Source of the DNA: Dolomedes plantarius
Taxonomy: Eukaryota > Arthropoda > Arachnida > Araneae > Dolomedidae
NCBI GenBank assembly: GCA_907164885.2
Contig: OU015495.1
Span: 215,879,234-215,943,233, forward strand
Length of the DNA: 64,000 nt
Direction of reading: 5' to 3'
Positions 33,629 through 45,137 of the stretch are shown here, piece by piece. The notes under the pieces are model-generated. The model did not search any database. It worked only from the letters and a program-made list of their open reading frames with translations, and had not been told where the DNA came from. The position numbers and the translations under genes are program-made. Position 1 is the first letter of the stretch. Every line of letters starts with the position of its first letter.

Positions 33629-34323
33629 CTTATTGATCTCTCCCCGACTTTTTCCAGAAAAAAAAAATTTCCATTCAAGTAAAACAATTCCCTGTTCTCA
33701 ATAAAACAATGAAATGGCATGCGTTAAAACTCTTACAAACACCATTTCAGAAAGCGCCGAAACTCACATTCCTCATACCTTCACCCTCCATCATTAGGGG
33801 TCATATAATTTACCCCCAGTTCCGTACTTTTCCGTTAGACGGGCGCAAGTTATATATCGCCAAATATGGCGCCAAATAGTCACATTTTGTTTCATTAACT
33901 GTTACTCCCGTGATACGTGTATGGGAAAGAACATAAGATATAAGAAAGCATTCATTTTGTTCTTTAAGTAACTAATTAGTTAGGAGGTCGAAAATCTTTA
34001 ATGTCCTTCAAGATGTCTTGACCATCTTTTTGTCGTCGCCCAAGAAATTCAGCCACGATTGCGAATGGTGGCGTGCCGTTCCTCAATGTTTTTTCATGAG
34101 GCCATAGCAACTGCTCAATCTTTTGTGCGATTGGGAAGAAAGCTAATGAAGTTTGTAATAAATTTGTTTCCAATTTTTATTCATGTGAATTTCGGGGTTA
34201 TATAGCTGGGTCTTTGAACTTAATCGTGTTCTCTCACATTATTCATACCCGTTGATCTATCATTTTCTTCCACCGTTTCGCGTGTGACAATGCTTCTTCA
34301 AAATTGAGTCCATCTATTACCTA
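33629..34323. other. no gene seen
   Basis: Nothing recognised in either strand. Confidence 0.4.
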
Positions 34324-35023
34324 CTAGCCGGGCTTCGCCCAGCTACGCTCAAGCCATCAAAGGAAGATGATGAATGAATCAAGTGAATGAATGATTCAAT
34401 CGTTGTTTACAACTCAAGGGGAGAATTTTACGCCGTTCTTCGCGTTTGAAGAACCGCGTAGAAAATTTGTGTTAAGTATCGTTCTTTAAAATTCAATTAA
34501 AAATCGAAATTTTAAGATAGAGACTTGAAATGAGGTTTATATGAATGAGAAAGCTTTCATCTTCCAGATGATGTAAATATTTTCTTTGTAAGATAAAAAC
34601 TCGAAGACCCATCGACCGTAGATCCTCAAAAGTGCGTAAATTTCTCGAAAAAGTGGGTTCAATATTTTGATGAAAATATTAGTCTGTTTTAAATTATTTT
34701 TAAACAAATTAGGTCTTGTTTAAAGGAGAAATGTCTGTAGTCTTAGATTGTAAAAAGATCAAAATTCTACGATCATTTTTTGCCGAGATATCGTAATCTG
34801 AAGTTAAAAAACATAAAATATCCCACAAAACATAAAATAATTAATTTTCTAGAATAAAATTTAAAATTCGGGCTTCGAGGTACACTTAACCATAGTCTGC
34901 ACTACCCGTGTGCCAAATTTCATGGCTGTAAGTTTCATAGGCCGCACACACGCACACATTGAGGCGGTACACCCGGAGAGTGTGACCGATAGACAGAACC
35001 GGACCTTGCTTTATTAATATAGA
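34324..35023 (-). mobile_element. Helitron HelE (non-autonomous)
   Basis: On the minus strand it starts A^TCTATATTAATAAAGCAAG (35023). It ends with hairpin GGGCGAAGCCC followed by GGCTAG^T (CTAG 34324-34327). Near the 5' end is the block complementary to GTGTGCCAAATTTCATGGCT and then ACACACGCACAC, matching the layout of HelF. It is a single copy in this window with no coding frame. Confidence 0.75.
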
Positions 35024-35352
35024 TAAAACTGATTTCCTAGGGTTGTTATGTTGGCGACTTTTCATACTTGCCAATGGCGATACTTAATAGGACAAACGCC
35101 AAATGCGCCCGGCTAACGGAAAACTAAAGTTCTCTTTGGGACTTTGTCCGTGGCGAATATCCCACAAAATGGACGTTATTCCCATAACACACGAGTTGTT
35201 AACGTTTTATACCGGTCCAAGAGTGTGTTCCTTGACGGGAGATGCATAGATACTCACTTTGTGCATCGCCAGGCTCAATTATCGGATAGGAAACTTTGGC
35301 GACACTTTTCGTATTAAAAGTAGTCTCATTTATGACCACTTTTTGTGACATT
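35024..35352. other. no gene seen
   Basis: Spacer between HelE and the TTAA-flanked element H1. Confidence 0.4.
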
Positions 35353-36084
35353 TTAAGGGAACTCACGACCCTTAAGTCGAGGAAATAAGGCATATTTTTA
35401 TACTTTTTGACTCTTTGTAACTATTACAATTGACTCCCAATTTTTGCAAATTTTATGTATATGATAAATTGATCTATTTATTTTAATAAACAAATTTTCA
35501 ACTCTCAAAATAATTTTAAATAATTTTTTTTTTAAATGCTTTAGATATACCTTGTTTTTTAAGCATTTTTATCGTACACTGGCTCGCGCTCAGAACTATG
35601 AAATTAATTTGACACTTAAATGTATAATTCCCGTTTTATATCTAAAATAAATAATTCAAAATACAATCGAACATAAAACATTCGACATTAAAATATTTTT
35701 TCAAACTGCTCGAAATATACTTAAAATTTCCTTCAATTTTTGCATTCATTTAGCCCCGGAAAAATAACAAAATGTGCAGCGATGGCAATAATTCTAGTTC
35801 AGACGCAATAAAATGACACGAGTATGCAGTGATAAAAATTTCACGGAATTACGTTTATAGTTTTTGAGATATCAGGTGCGGAATGACGCAAAATTACTTT
35901 TTGAGAAAAATGAGCTTAAAATTCTTCTTGCCATAAACTTGATCGGTCATTAAATATTTAGAATATCGATATCTCCGGAACTAAACGGAATATGTTCACG
36001 CGGTTTGCTTTATTTTGTTCAGAAATGATCAGGCTTTAACATATATCGAATGTTTTAAAGATTTAAGAGTAGTGAGTCCCCACA
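35353..36084 (-). mobile_element. TTAA-flanked element H1
   Basis: The left end TTAAGGGAACTCACGACCCT (35353) and right end ending GTAGTGAGTCCCCACAA (36084) are inverted repeats of the H family. The interior is an inverted copy of H2 (36436-38332), with matching blocks such as GATATCGATATTC-type and ATCGCTGCACATTTTGTTAT. About 730 bp with no coding capacity. Confidence 0.8.
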
Positions 36085-36435
36085 AGAAGCCCTTTTGTAC
36101 GTGAAAAAGTTTGCATAATACGAAACCTAGTCTTGGTTGAAAGAATTCGCGTAACGGTATCCCAGAAGTATGTGCGAACACACATCCCGAAATCGAGGGA
36201 TCCTCAGTTGTTTGTAAACAAAGACTTGCGTGCGAGCAGTCGTGCATGCCGCCGAATTCTTGCAGAAGAAGAGAAGCAGTATTTCCGAATAAAGGGAGTG
36301 ATGAATGAGGGTAAATTCCTATAACTATACGTCCTCATAATTACAACGATTTTCACACAGAGCTCACAAAATTCGATGCAAATGATTAACTGACTTTTCA
36401 AAGTTTCCACGATTTTGAAAAATATCCGTTTTCAT
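36085..36435. other. spacer between H1 and H2
   Basis: 350 bp separating two inverted H copies. A 63-codon frame at 36133-36324 is not recognised. Confidence 0.4.
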
Positions 36436-37130
36436 TTAAGGGGACTCACTACCCTTAAATCTTTAAAACATTCGATTTTTTGGAAGAAAAAATATATGTT
36501 AAAGCCTGATCATTTCTGAACAAAATAAAGCAAACCGCAGGAACATATTCCGCTTAGTTCCGGAGATATCGATATTCTGAATATTTAATGACCGATCAAG
36601 TTTATGGTAAGAAAAATTTTAAACTCATTTTTCTCAAAATGTCATTTTGCGTCATTCCGCACCTCATCTCAAAAACTAGGAAACGTAATTCCGTGAAATT
36701 TTTATCACTGCATAATCGTGTCATTTTACTGCGTCTGAACTAGAATTATTGCCATCGCTGCACATTTTGTTATTTTTTTCAGGGGTAAATGAATGCAAAA
36801 ATTGAAGGAAATTTTAAGTATATATTGAGTTAAGTTTATTTAAAAAAATTGAAAAAATATTTTAATGTCGAATGTTTTATGTCCAATTGTATTTGGAATT
36901 ATTTATTTTAAATAGAATACAGGAATTATACATTTAAGTGTAAAATTAATTTCATAGTTCTGCGCGCGAGCCAGTATACGATAAAAATGCTTAAAAAACG
37001 AGGTATATCTACAGCATTTTTAATAAAAAAATATTTAAAATTATTTTGAGAGTTGAAAATTTGTTTATTAAAATAAATAGATCAATTAATCACATACATA
37101 AAATTTGTAAAAATTGGGAGTAAATTGTCA

Positions 37131-38263
37131 TACAGTGATTTCCGCTTATAAGAATCACGTTTGTTATTACTGTTTTTGATTCTTATAAGCGGTTGATTCT
37201 TATAACCGAAACTTCCCTTTGGACAGGCACACATACACAAATATATACTTGAACATATATATAAACACACAGGCACATATATACATAATTTACCATTAAA
37301 TACTCTTTAATTTACGTTATTTATCATTTATTAAAATTATTTTTTATAATTTTTAAAATACTCAATTTCTAAACAAATACTATAACTCAATTTCTAGACC
37401 TATAAGTAACAACACATGATTATAAAATCAACAAGAGGCAGCTTCTCTTTGACTACACTTTGGAAGAGCTTCATATCTAATTAACAAGTTCTGTTTTTCA
37501 GTAAAACTAAGAGTTTTCCTTGTTTTTATCATATTTGAATTCGACTATCAAAAAGTTCTAACACTAACTGGCAATTTTGTTAGAAAACTAAAGTGAATAC
37601 TAGCGACGTATGCTTATTACAGTCTCAGACGAAGATTCACCTTATAGCTTACGTTTCACGGTTTGATTCTGAATCAAACCGTGAAACGTTTGATTCAGCA
37701 TCTGGTTCATCTGATTCAGCAAAATGGATCCGTTTACGTTTCACGGTTTGAAGTGCTGAATCCACTGTCCCGTTTGCGTAAGTGATGGTGGACACTTCGC
37801 GGTAGATTTATGTGTTTCAGGGTCCAGAAATCCGCAACCAGGAAGTAAGTGGTGGGAAAAAAGGAGTGCCTGTCTGGAGAAAAGTGAAATCGGACCCGGG
37901 CGGGTTAGATGCCCCTGGGTAAAGCTAATAAGACAGTGTTTAGCTAAAACGTATAAGGAGAAACTCTTACGTTATGTCTTAAGGAATGTATTTTACGACT
38001 GTTTTCCACCCCAAAGATTTATCAATCTTTCTTTTCAAAAACTTAAGAAAGAATTTCGTACCTTTTGAGAGTTCAAGTGGCATTTTTGGGGAAAATGAAA
38101 GGAAGGCGAAGATTGCAAACTGATTCTTATAACCGGTGGATTGATTCTTTAAAGCGGAAATTTTAACATGGAAATAATACATTTGTTTTTGTTTTTACGA
38201 TATTGATTCTTATAAACGGTTGATTCTTATAACCACTGATCACTATAAGCGGTGGTTACTGTA
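37131..38263. mobile_element. pogo/Tigger-like element I nested in H2
   Basis: TA-CAGTGATTTCCGCTTATAA at the left and, reversed, TA-CAGTAACCACCGCTTATAG at the right. H1 holds the uninterrupted site (a single TA between GTAA and GTTACAAAG in H sense), which proves the insertion and its TA duplication. Subterminal GATTCTTATAA(C/G)CGGTT repeats occur several times at both ends (37166-37210; 38121-38245). No transposase frame was found in 1.13 kb. The whole palindrome at 37651-37689 lies inside. Confidence 0.8.
37651..37689. repeat. 39-bp near-perfect palindrome
   Basis: ACGTTTCACGGTTTGATTC (37651-37669) and its exact reverse complement (37671-37689) flank a single central T. Half-sites recur just downstream (ACGTTTCACGGTTTGAAG near 37735), so the motif may be a repeated subterminal site of element I. 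Confidence 0.85.
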
Positions 38264-38399
38264 GTTACAAAGAGTCCAAATATATGAAAATATGCCTTAT
38301 TTTCTCGGCTTAAGGGTCGTGAGTCCCCTTAATATTTTTCCGTCTACTCGGTTTTATTTCTCACCTTTTCTGCGTTTCCCCGGTCATGTCGCCTACTTA

Positions 38400-38911
38400 G
38401 GAGGCATCCATTAATTACGTGAGGCGATTCTTTGACCCCCTAATCTCACGTGAGTTTTTTTCAAAATGCGTATTTTTAGTGTAAATACGTTAATCTGTGC
38501 TCGATTGCGCTGGGTTTATTTAAAAAACATAATTTGCTTAATTATTTTTATTTAAGACTAGTCAAGACTAGTATTTAAGACTACTTAGAACGTAGTCTAG
38601 AATCACAGTGATAAAATCGAACAGTAAAATACTTAAATAGGAACTACTAAAATTCGTAAAAGAATATTCATTCTAATTCAGTCCACGGGGACTCGTGTGT
38701 GGTCTCGAGAGTGACTACTGGAACTATTGCGTAGGATTTAGCCATACCTATTAGTGTAGAAACATGTTTTACTTAATACAACCCAGTTTTCTCGCAATTT
38801 TACACTGTTTCTTGCGGAAAAAAATACTACGTGATATTTGCCGAGACCCCCCACGTGAGACTGGGTGAGATTCGGCTCGACTCCCTCCTCACGTAATTAA
38901 TGGACGCCCCC
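38400..38911 (-). mobile_element. PIF/Harbinger-like MITE J2
   Basis: Inverted copy of J1. TTA stands on both sides (38397-38399; 38912-38914). The right end, reversed, reads GGGGGCGTCCATTAATTACG; the left end is GGAGGCATCCATTAATTACG. 512 bp, no coding frame. Confidence 0.75.
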
Positions 38912-38914
38912 TTA

Positions 38915-39242
38915 CTCGCATTTGCGAATGGTTCGATCGCATCAAAAGTGACGATGATCTATTACTGAGATCGAAACAATCCTTTTTTGCTGGATGGTGG
39001 TTATTATGAAGTTCGGGTGTAGTTGAGTCAATGGCGACAACTGGACGTGGCACCAAAATGACACATACAACGGACGAACACACTGTTTAAGAACACGCTC
39101 AGCTATCACATTGTCGACACCAAACTGCTCCTACCACTCGCAGCTTCTTCCCCGTTTACGAGCTCAAAAAAATTCGCCGAATCCATTCATTCACTCCATG
39201 ACACAAAACAGTAAAATCTCGTCTAACCGGGGACCCATCAAA
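38915..39242. other. no gene seen
   Basis: Short spacer between J2 and HelB-2. Confidence 0.4.
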
Positions 39243-40034
39243 TCTATATATATAAAACGCGTAGGTATGCGGCACAAAAATCGACGATATTTCTACACTC
39301 CGAATGGCAACGGCTGCCACTACCAGATGTAAACATTAGCTGCCGTCCGGTGTGAACATGGATTTACGCACTGAAATCATGAATGCTCGATCGAGTGAAA
39401 ATTGGGAACAGTCTCAATAAAGAAAACGAAGAAGAAATAATTCATTAAGAGAGAGGCGTGAACATAAATGATCGCGAGGTTAGGCTTAACCGTCGCCGGC
39501 ACAGCAACCGACAGCCAGTAATAGTTAATTTTTTACACTTTTTTCAGTACTTGCTGAATGTTTACTCTTTTATAAGTGAAGAAATTTTCCCAACAATTTA
39601 TTATTTGGTATGATTAAGTGTAGATATCTGAATTGTGAACAATAGCACATACAGAGAGTGATGTAATCCACACTATAATTTAGTACTTCTTGAATTTGTA
39701 CTCCATTTTTTAAGTGAAAAAATTTTTCCCCAACAATTTCTTTTCTGATGTAATGATAAAGTGTAGATATCTTAATTTTGAAAAACAGTGCATACAGAGA
39801 GGGATGTCATTTTAAAAATCATTGGTGTTGGGTTTCTCTGTTCTGAAGTAATGGGAATTCAAATTTTTTAATTACGATGTTGTAGAATCAGTCTTATGGA
39901 GAATACCCCTTAACAACGTATATTTATGATTATAGGTAGTGGTAACATTCCTTACATACGTTACTTTCAGTTGAGTTGTTTTACAAAAGAAAATATAAAA
40001 CTAAAAGCGACCATGCTGGTCGCGCAACGGTTAG
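39243..40034 (+). mobile_element. Helitron HelB-2
   Basis: It starts A^TCTATATATATAAAACGCG (39243) and ends with the perfect hairpin GCGACCATGCTGGTCGC then GCAACGGTTAG (40034). The last four bases are TTAG instead of CTAG, one transition from the rule. Two long internal direct repeats (about 39540-39670 and 39685-39810) share GTGTAGATAT(C)T and TACAGAGAG. From ATG 39358 a frame reads MDLRTEIMNARSSENWEQSQ, stop, then basic R-K-R-R-R/R-E-R-R-E residues; this could be a relic of the basic N-terminus of a Helitron Rep/helicase protein, but that is a weak guess. Confidence 0.8.
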
Positions 40035-40479
40035 AATTATTATATTTGATGTTGAAGAGGACTTTGAAAAGGGAGAAATGAAGGAAATAATAGAGAAGCA
40101 GAATGAGTTAGTTGGCTGCTAGCGACATAGAAGTTACGACGAAGTTTAGATCGAAACATGGACACGACTGGGTACTTCCGCCTTAACCCCTTCCTTCTCG
40201 CTCCCGTCAAAATTACGATTTCGCCTTCTATTTCCGGGCTGGAGTGTTTAAAAGTGACGCACCGAAAAATCAAAACAATCCATATCATTTATCCTGAAAA
40301 TTTTTTATTTCTTATTTTACATACCAGATGGCAGCACCAGACTATTTATAATGTAATTGGGAATGGTTTCTTTTAAACTAGATGTGACAGATCGAGAAAT
40401 CCTCCAGAAAAAAAAATAGGCAATATTATTACCGTTTTCTTGAAAATTATGCGATCGTTAAGGGGTTAAAGGTGAAGCT
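40035..40479. other. no gene seen
   Basis: Possibly part of the retroelement relic that follows, since a lysine/glutamate-rich frame runs at 40050-40120, but it cannot be assigned. Confidence 0.35.
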
Positions 40480-40499
40480 CACATTAAAATAGAGAATGA

Positions 40500-40650
40500 G
40501 AAGAGATTAAAGATTTGCCGGGGCCGATATGGAAGGAAAGCTGACAGAAAACCAGCAGTTTGTTATAACTGTTGGGGTCTGGGACGAGAGTATGTAAGTC
40601 GTGTGCTTAAAAGGAACACGGCGAGAAGCCGCGTAGCAGAGAACTAACGT
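40500..40650 (+). pseudogene. gag-like zinc-knuckle relic of a retroelement
   Basis: One frame reads a basic stretch followed by K-P-A-V-C-Y-N-C-W-G-L-G-R-E-Y-V-S-R and then more basic residues to a stop. This resembles a CCHC zinc knuckle (C-x2-C-x4-H-x4-C) of retroelement Gag proteins in which the His has become Arg and the last Cys is missing. The region is short and no other retroviral domain was found, so it is a tentative call. Confidence 0.35.
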
Positions 40651-40874
40651 GTGGGAAAATCGTCTCGAATTTAAGTTATCTGCCTACAGACTTGGTCTGT
40701 GGCAGATGCAGAGCTGCAGTCGAAAGAATAATACAGAATACGGTCCCGGGAGACCTAAGAGTCGAACTTTTGATATTTTTCCTTAAGCTGTTAGCACCTC
40801 TTTTTGTTGGCTTGCCAATTGTTATGTTCATTACATTTGTCGAGTCGTGTTTGTTCCGCCAAGGGGGTCGAGTT

Positions 40875-41202
40875 TGTAATGTTAACCGAGATGTCAAGTT
40901 ATAATGTCTCCTACTTGTGTCGATTGTAAATATGTTATCTGAACGAATCGTTCAGAACTTTGCAAATTATTTTGTCGAACTGATAAAGCAACCTTCTTCT
41001 CGGGGGAGGAGTTGATTGGTAGGGTGGTTGCTGGTTAATTGAAATTTAGTTTAATCAATAGAAATAGTTATTGGCTCCTGGATGTCTCGGTGCGTGGCCA
41101 GAGAGCGGGCGGTGTTAGATGGCATTGTGACTGTGACATAGAGGATGTTTTAAAACATCCATTTTATTAAACTGGTTTAGTAACCTCTAACATTAATGTT
41201 AC
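40875..41202 (+). repeat. possible LTR remnant
   Basis: It follows a purine tract (AAGGGGG, 40861-40867) and begins TGTAATGTTAAC. It ends within CTAACATTAATGTTAC, giving short inverted TAATGTTA/TAACATTA ends. About 330 bp and without a second copy in the window. Position just downstream of the gag-like relic is the main support. Confidence 0.3.
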
Positions 41203-41215
41203 TTCGTTTAGTCGT

Positions 41216-41234
41216 GGGGGTGGGGGTGGGGGGG
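41216..41234 (+). other. potential G-quadruplex tract
   Basis: GGGGGTGGGGGTGGGGGGG provides at least four G-triplet runs with single-base loops. Confidence 0.5.
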
Positions 41235-42451
41235 TGATTTAATTGTACTCTCCGATTGTGCCGACACAAATGACAAAAACTTGGTCGCTTTTGCTTCTGG
41301 CTACATTGATGACTCAAAATTCTCGCTGTAAATATCGCCACGTTTTGCCTTCCAATGTCCAGATAAATTCGTGGTATTGCCAGAAGTTTTGAGGGTCTTT
41401 CAGGTAAATATTGCACTTCGCCAATTTGTCAGAGGTTTCGTAAAACTATTTCCAAACGGTACTTTTGGGAGGCATCTTACTAATAATATTAACGTCAACT
41501 TTTATAAAACCAAAACGAAACAAAAAGTTAAATGACTGCTCTCGTGTATATACTACATGGAACCCCATGGAAGGTTCTGGAGTGTCGGGAACATTCCAAG
41601 CGCTCTGATCGGTTCATTGGTCGTCTATTGCCAATCCTTAGCAAACAGACAATCGTCGATTGTCTGTTTGCTAAGGAATCGTTCCCCCTTTTGTATTCGT
41701 CCTTTTCAGAATTCAGACTTACATTTACTGAGTGTGAAAATTATGCTACGCGGTAAATTTTTTTATTATGGTACTTTTTCATTAAAAATAAAACATCGAG
41801 CACAAAACATCGATGTTTTTATCAAAACATCGACATCGATGTCGCATCCCTAACACGAGACCGAGGTCTGGACCGGCAAAGACCGTCTGGTTGCGACCGT
41901 CATTAGTAGCAGCTTTTTGGCTGATACGCGATACGTGTTTTCTCGAACCTCACACTTTTGGGGTAGAACTAAATAATTTACCGTTATCATCAGGTACTTG
42001 CATCACCGTTTCAATGACATTTTTGCAACGATTTACAGGGGGCCGCCCACATGGTGTAGTGGTACTAATCCTCAGTCGAAAAAAAAATGACAGTAAATGA
42101 TAGTTTATACTTTAAGAACGCCTATTAGGCATTAGTCCATTCAAAATATTTTTCCCTGTTTACTCCTATTTGCTTTATCTGATTTTAAGGACTTGCTTCA
42201 ATTTTTCCTGTCTATTGCCCTCTTCAAAAACGTTTGGGTGTTAAGAAAGTATGATTCATTCAAACGTGATTTCGCTTCGTATTTTTCGACCTTCAGTACC
42301 CACCTCTGGGATTTTGCATGTGCTGCGTTTCCGATCGTGCTACGAGAAAATTTCATTCTAAAACTGTCCAGTAGTTACAATGGAAGTCATTCACTTCCAT
42401 TTTACAGACAAGAAGATCGAGAATTCCATTATTCATAAGACACATTTCGCT
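41235..42451. other. non-coding except for the palindrome
   Basis: No gene or family recognised. Short frames around 41530-42100 look random. Confidence 0.4.
41635..41677. repeat. 43-bp near-perfect palindrome
   Basis: TCCTTAGCAAACAGACAATCG (41635-41655) and its exact complement (41657-41677) surround a single T. It would extrude as a 21-bp hairpin. There is no loop long enough for a normal hairpin-derived RNA, which is unusual. Confidence 0.85.
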
Positions 42452-42658
42452 CACTCCTTTCAACAACGTCATATCTCCAAAAACAAGATTTTTCAGGAGA
42501 GTGATTTGAAAGTTTAAAAGTACATTGAAATGTATTGAAAATAAATTTTTAATTCTAAATATTAAGCAGTGAGATATGACGATATACTACTCTTTCAGGG
42601 CATTCTGAAAAGAAGCATAACTAAAAATTGCCGATTTGTGACGTTGTTGAAAGGAGTG
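42452..42658. repeat. 207-bp MITE Q with 21-bp ends
   Basis: CACTCCTTTCAACAACGTCA (42452) and its exact reverse complement ending at 42658 are the terminal inverted repeats. The interior is AT-rich and non-coding. No target duplication is evident, so the superfamily is unknown. Confidence 0.75.
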
Positions 42659-43110
42659 TTAAAAGAGCGTAATTAAAAAGCAAAACATAATTTACATATA
42701 CAACATTCTACTTTCCCACGATAGTTCTTTTATATCTGTTGCGATTTCGCAGAACGTAAATTTGCGGTTACTTTACTGTCTCCGTAATGGCAACATTCAA
42801 CCCGAAAGTTCCTCGATGACGTCAGTGGGTGGGGGAAGATACGAGCTCTGCTGATGGTGCTCGTTCAAACTGTTTGTGGGATTACTCCACCCCCTATTGA
42901 TAGCGACCAACGATTCTGGCGGATGTTGTGCGAATGTCTTCATTAGCAAGTGCCCCGCACCGGAAATAAACTATCTCTGCTGCCATTCGGCAGAATGTAA
43001 CTTTGTTGTAGCAACGTTTCAATGTACAAAATTCCACCTAAGTTGGAATTGTTGAATATTTCCCCCCGTCTCTGCTCAAACAGGAAACATTATGGACAAT
43101 ACATGGATCA
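42659..43110. other. no gene seen
   Basis: Spacer with no recognised content. Confidence 0.4.
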
Positions 43111-43721
43111 TCTTTACTTATATAAAAGCCTAGAGTAGAAAAGAGTAGGTAACCATTCCGGGACGGACCAAGTCGGGAACATCTTAACATTGCGACGCCA
43201 TTTTCTGAAAATTTTCTCGAAGAATAATACCACAAAAGTGGCATATTTTGAAAGCCCTTTAAAAAATATGAAAATTTCGAGCGAACACCCTAGCTCGAAA
43301 CCGTTTAGTTTTTTAAATATCTTCTAATTAAAATATCCATCGAAAAGAATCGTTTATTCGATTGAGTCATTCACTCGAATTTCGAATTCATTCTACTCCA
43401 TGGTTTTTCATATTCCCTTTCAATAACTACATTTTTAATGTTTAATTTTAATGTTAATTAAATTGTGTTTCACATTTTATTTTTGTTTTATTTTATTGTT
43501 GTTTACTGCTGTTTGAGTATCGTTTTCGGCAATGCCTGCTGTGTGGCGAGTCGTTCACTTTTGAAACAGTTTCGGTTCAGTTTTGATTGAGTTTAGTTTA
43601 GTTTTGTTGTTTACTGCTGTTTAAGTATCTACAGTTTTCAGCAATGCCCGATGAAAATGATGAATCCCCTCTCGAAATGCTGATCAACATTCCGTCATTT
43701 TCGACGGGGGTTATATACTAG
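43111..43721 (+). mobile_element. Helitron HelD-2
   Basis: A^TCTTTACTTATATAAAAG (43111) to hairpin CCGTCATTTTCGACGG then GGGTTATATACTAG^T (43721). It is an inverted copy of HelD-1 (10242-10850), about 90% identical, and the similarity ends at the stated borders. Insertion is between A and T without duplication. Confidence 0.85.
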
Positions 43722-43741
43722 TTTAGATATAATAATTATTA

Positions 43742-43815
43742 CTAGCCGCTGCGCGACCAGTAACTGTTACCGTTAATGAGAGACTGTTTGTGAGTCATCT
43801 TGAATCTTACATGAA
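43742..43815 (-). repeat. extra HelB 3' terminus
   Basis: CTAGCCGCTGCGCGACCAG (43742-43760) repeats the first 19 bases of the HelB-1 terminus at 43816. The following 55 bases are different and the hairpin is incomplete. It is either a truncated second HelB copy or a duplicated end. Confidence 0.65.
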
Positions 43816-44533
43816 CTAGCCGCTGCGCGACCAGCATGGTCGCTTTTAGTTTCATATGTTCTTTTGCAAAACAACTCAACTGAAAGTAACATATGTAGGG
43901 AATGTTGCCATTACCTGTCATCATAAATATACGTTGTTAAGGGGTAGTGGGAGCTCAGCCCAAAAATTTAGAATCATTGCTAAATTCACTGTAAGGCCGA
44001 TTCTTAAAAAATGTGAATTTCCATTACTTCAGAACAGAGTTAAGGATAAGCTGACCAATGATTTTAAAAATGACTCTGTATTTACAATTTTTCAAAATTA
44101 AGATAGCTACACTTTACCATTACATCAAATAAGAAATTGTTGGGAAAATTTCTTCACTTGTAAAATGGAGTAAAAATTCAGCCAGTGCGAAAATATAGTG
44201 TGGGTTACAACTATGATATTCATAAAACCTGTTGATATACACAGTTGCGAATTTCAGAAATAGGAGATACTGCAGTGACAGAATCATGAGACTCTAGATA
44301 AACCTACATACTAAACACTGGATGACTAAACACTGGATTTGATAGGTCTAAACATATTTTGTCAAAAGATCAGCGGTCGAAACAAATAAATGTCGTCACT
44401 ACACACACGCGGTTTTAAACTGCTGACGGCCGCTAATGTTTACATCCGGTAGTTTCAGCCGTTGCCATTCGGAGAGTAGAAATATCGTCGATTTTTGTGC
44501 TGCATACCTACGCGTTTTATATATATATATAGA
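43816..44533 (-). mobile_element. Helitron HelB-1
   Basis: On the minus strand: start A-TCTATATATATATAAAACG (44533), end hairpin GCGACCATGCTGGTCGC then GCAGCGGCTAG (CTAG 43816-43819). It is collinear with HelB-2 (39243-40034) but lacks part of its middle. HelA-4 begins three bases after its 5' end in the same orientation. Confidence 0.85.
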
Positions 44534-44536
44534 TTA

Positions 44537-45137
44537 CTAGCTGAAAACCCGCACTTCGCTACGGAGTACATTCAAATTAAATACAACGGTCAATGTATGC
44601 AATTAATGCCAAAAAAATATATATATATTTATAAAAAAATCGTAAGGGATATTTTTTTTGGATAATATCCAATCGCCTGCTGCATTAGACAGAAAATTTT
44701 TTTTGTGTGTATTTAGTTGTTATGCACGTGACGATAAATTTATTGAAAGTACCAGAAATAGAAATCACGTGATCGGCATTTAATAAATTAAATTCTGAAA
44801 ATGAATCTTTAAAAATTCACCAAAAATCAGAAAATCGAGGTAAAGGTTCGAAAAAGATTTCATTTTAAAGGAATTTTTATGACCTTTCTCGCGATATAAA
44901 TTTTATAACCCTCAAATTGTTATTTTAAATGCAAACTTAATAAAAGTTACAAAAACAGCTGAAAAATTCAATTTAAAAAAATCTAAGATGAATTTTTCAA
45001 AAATCTCTCTTAGTGCATCCCTACACCATAAGAAGAATCGCCATGCAAAATGTCAGCCCTTTAGGTCTAGCGGTTTGGTCTGTGCGTTGTATGTCAGTGA
45101 GTCAGTTACGGAACTGTTATATATATATATATATAGA
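44537..45137 (-). mobile_element. Helitron HelA-4
   Basis: CTAG end at 44537-44540, A^TCTATATATATATATAACA start at 45137. It has the HelA conserved block at 45025-45090 with a shortened (GTCA)n tract. It is arranged head to tail with HelB-1. Confidence 0.85.

Larger units (their letters stand above)
36436..38332 (+). mobile_element. TTAA-flanked element H2 with nested pogo-like element
   Basis: It starts TTAAGGGGACTCACTACCCT (36436) and ends AAGGGTCGTGAGTCCCCTTAA (38332), so the inverted repeats are ~22 bp and TTAA is kept on both sides. After removing the nested element (37131-38263) H2 is about 765 bp and collinear with H1. Terminal TTAA suggests piggyBac-type insertion, but a TA target with TAAGGGGAC ends (Tc1/mariner type) is also possible. 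Confidence 0.8.
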
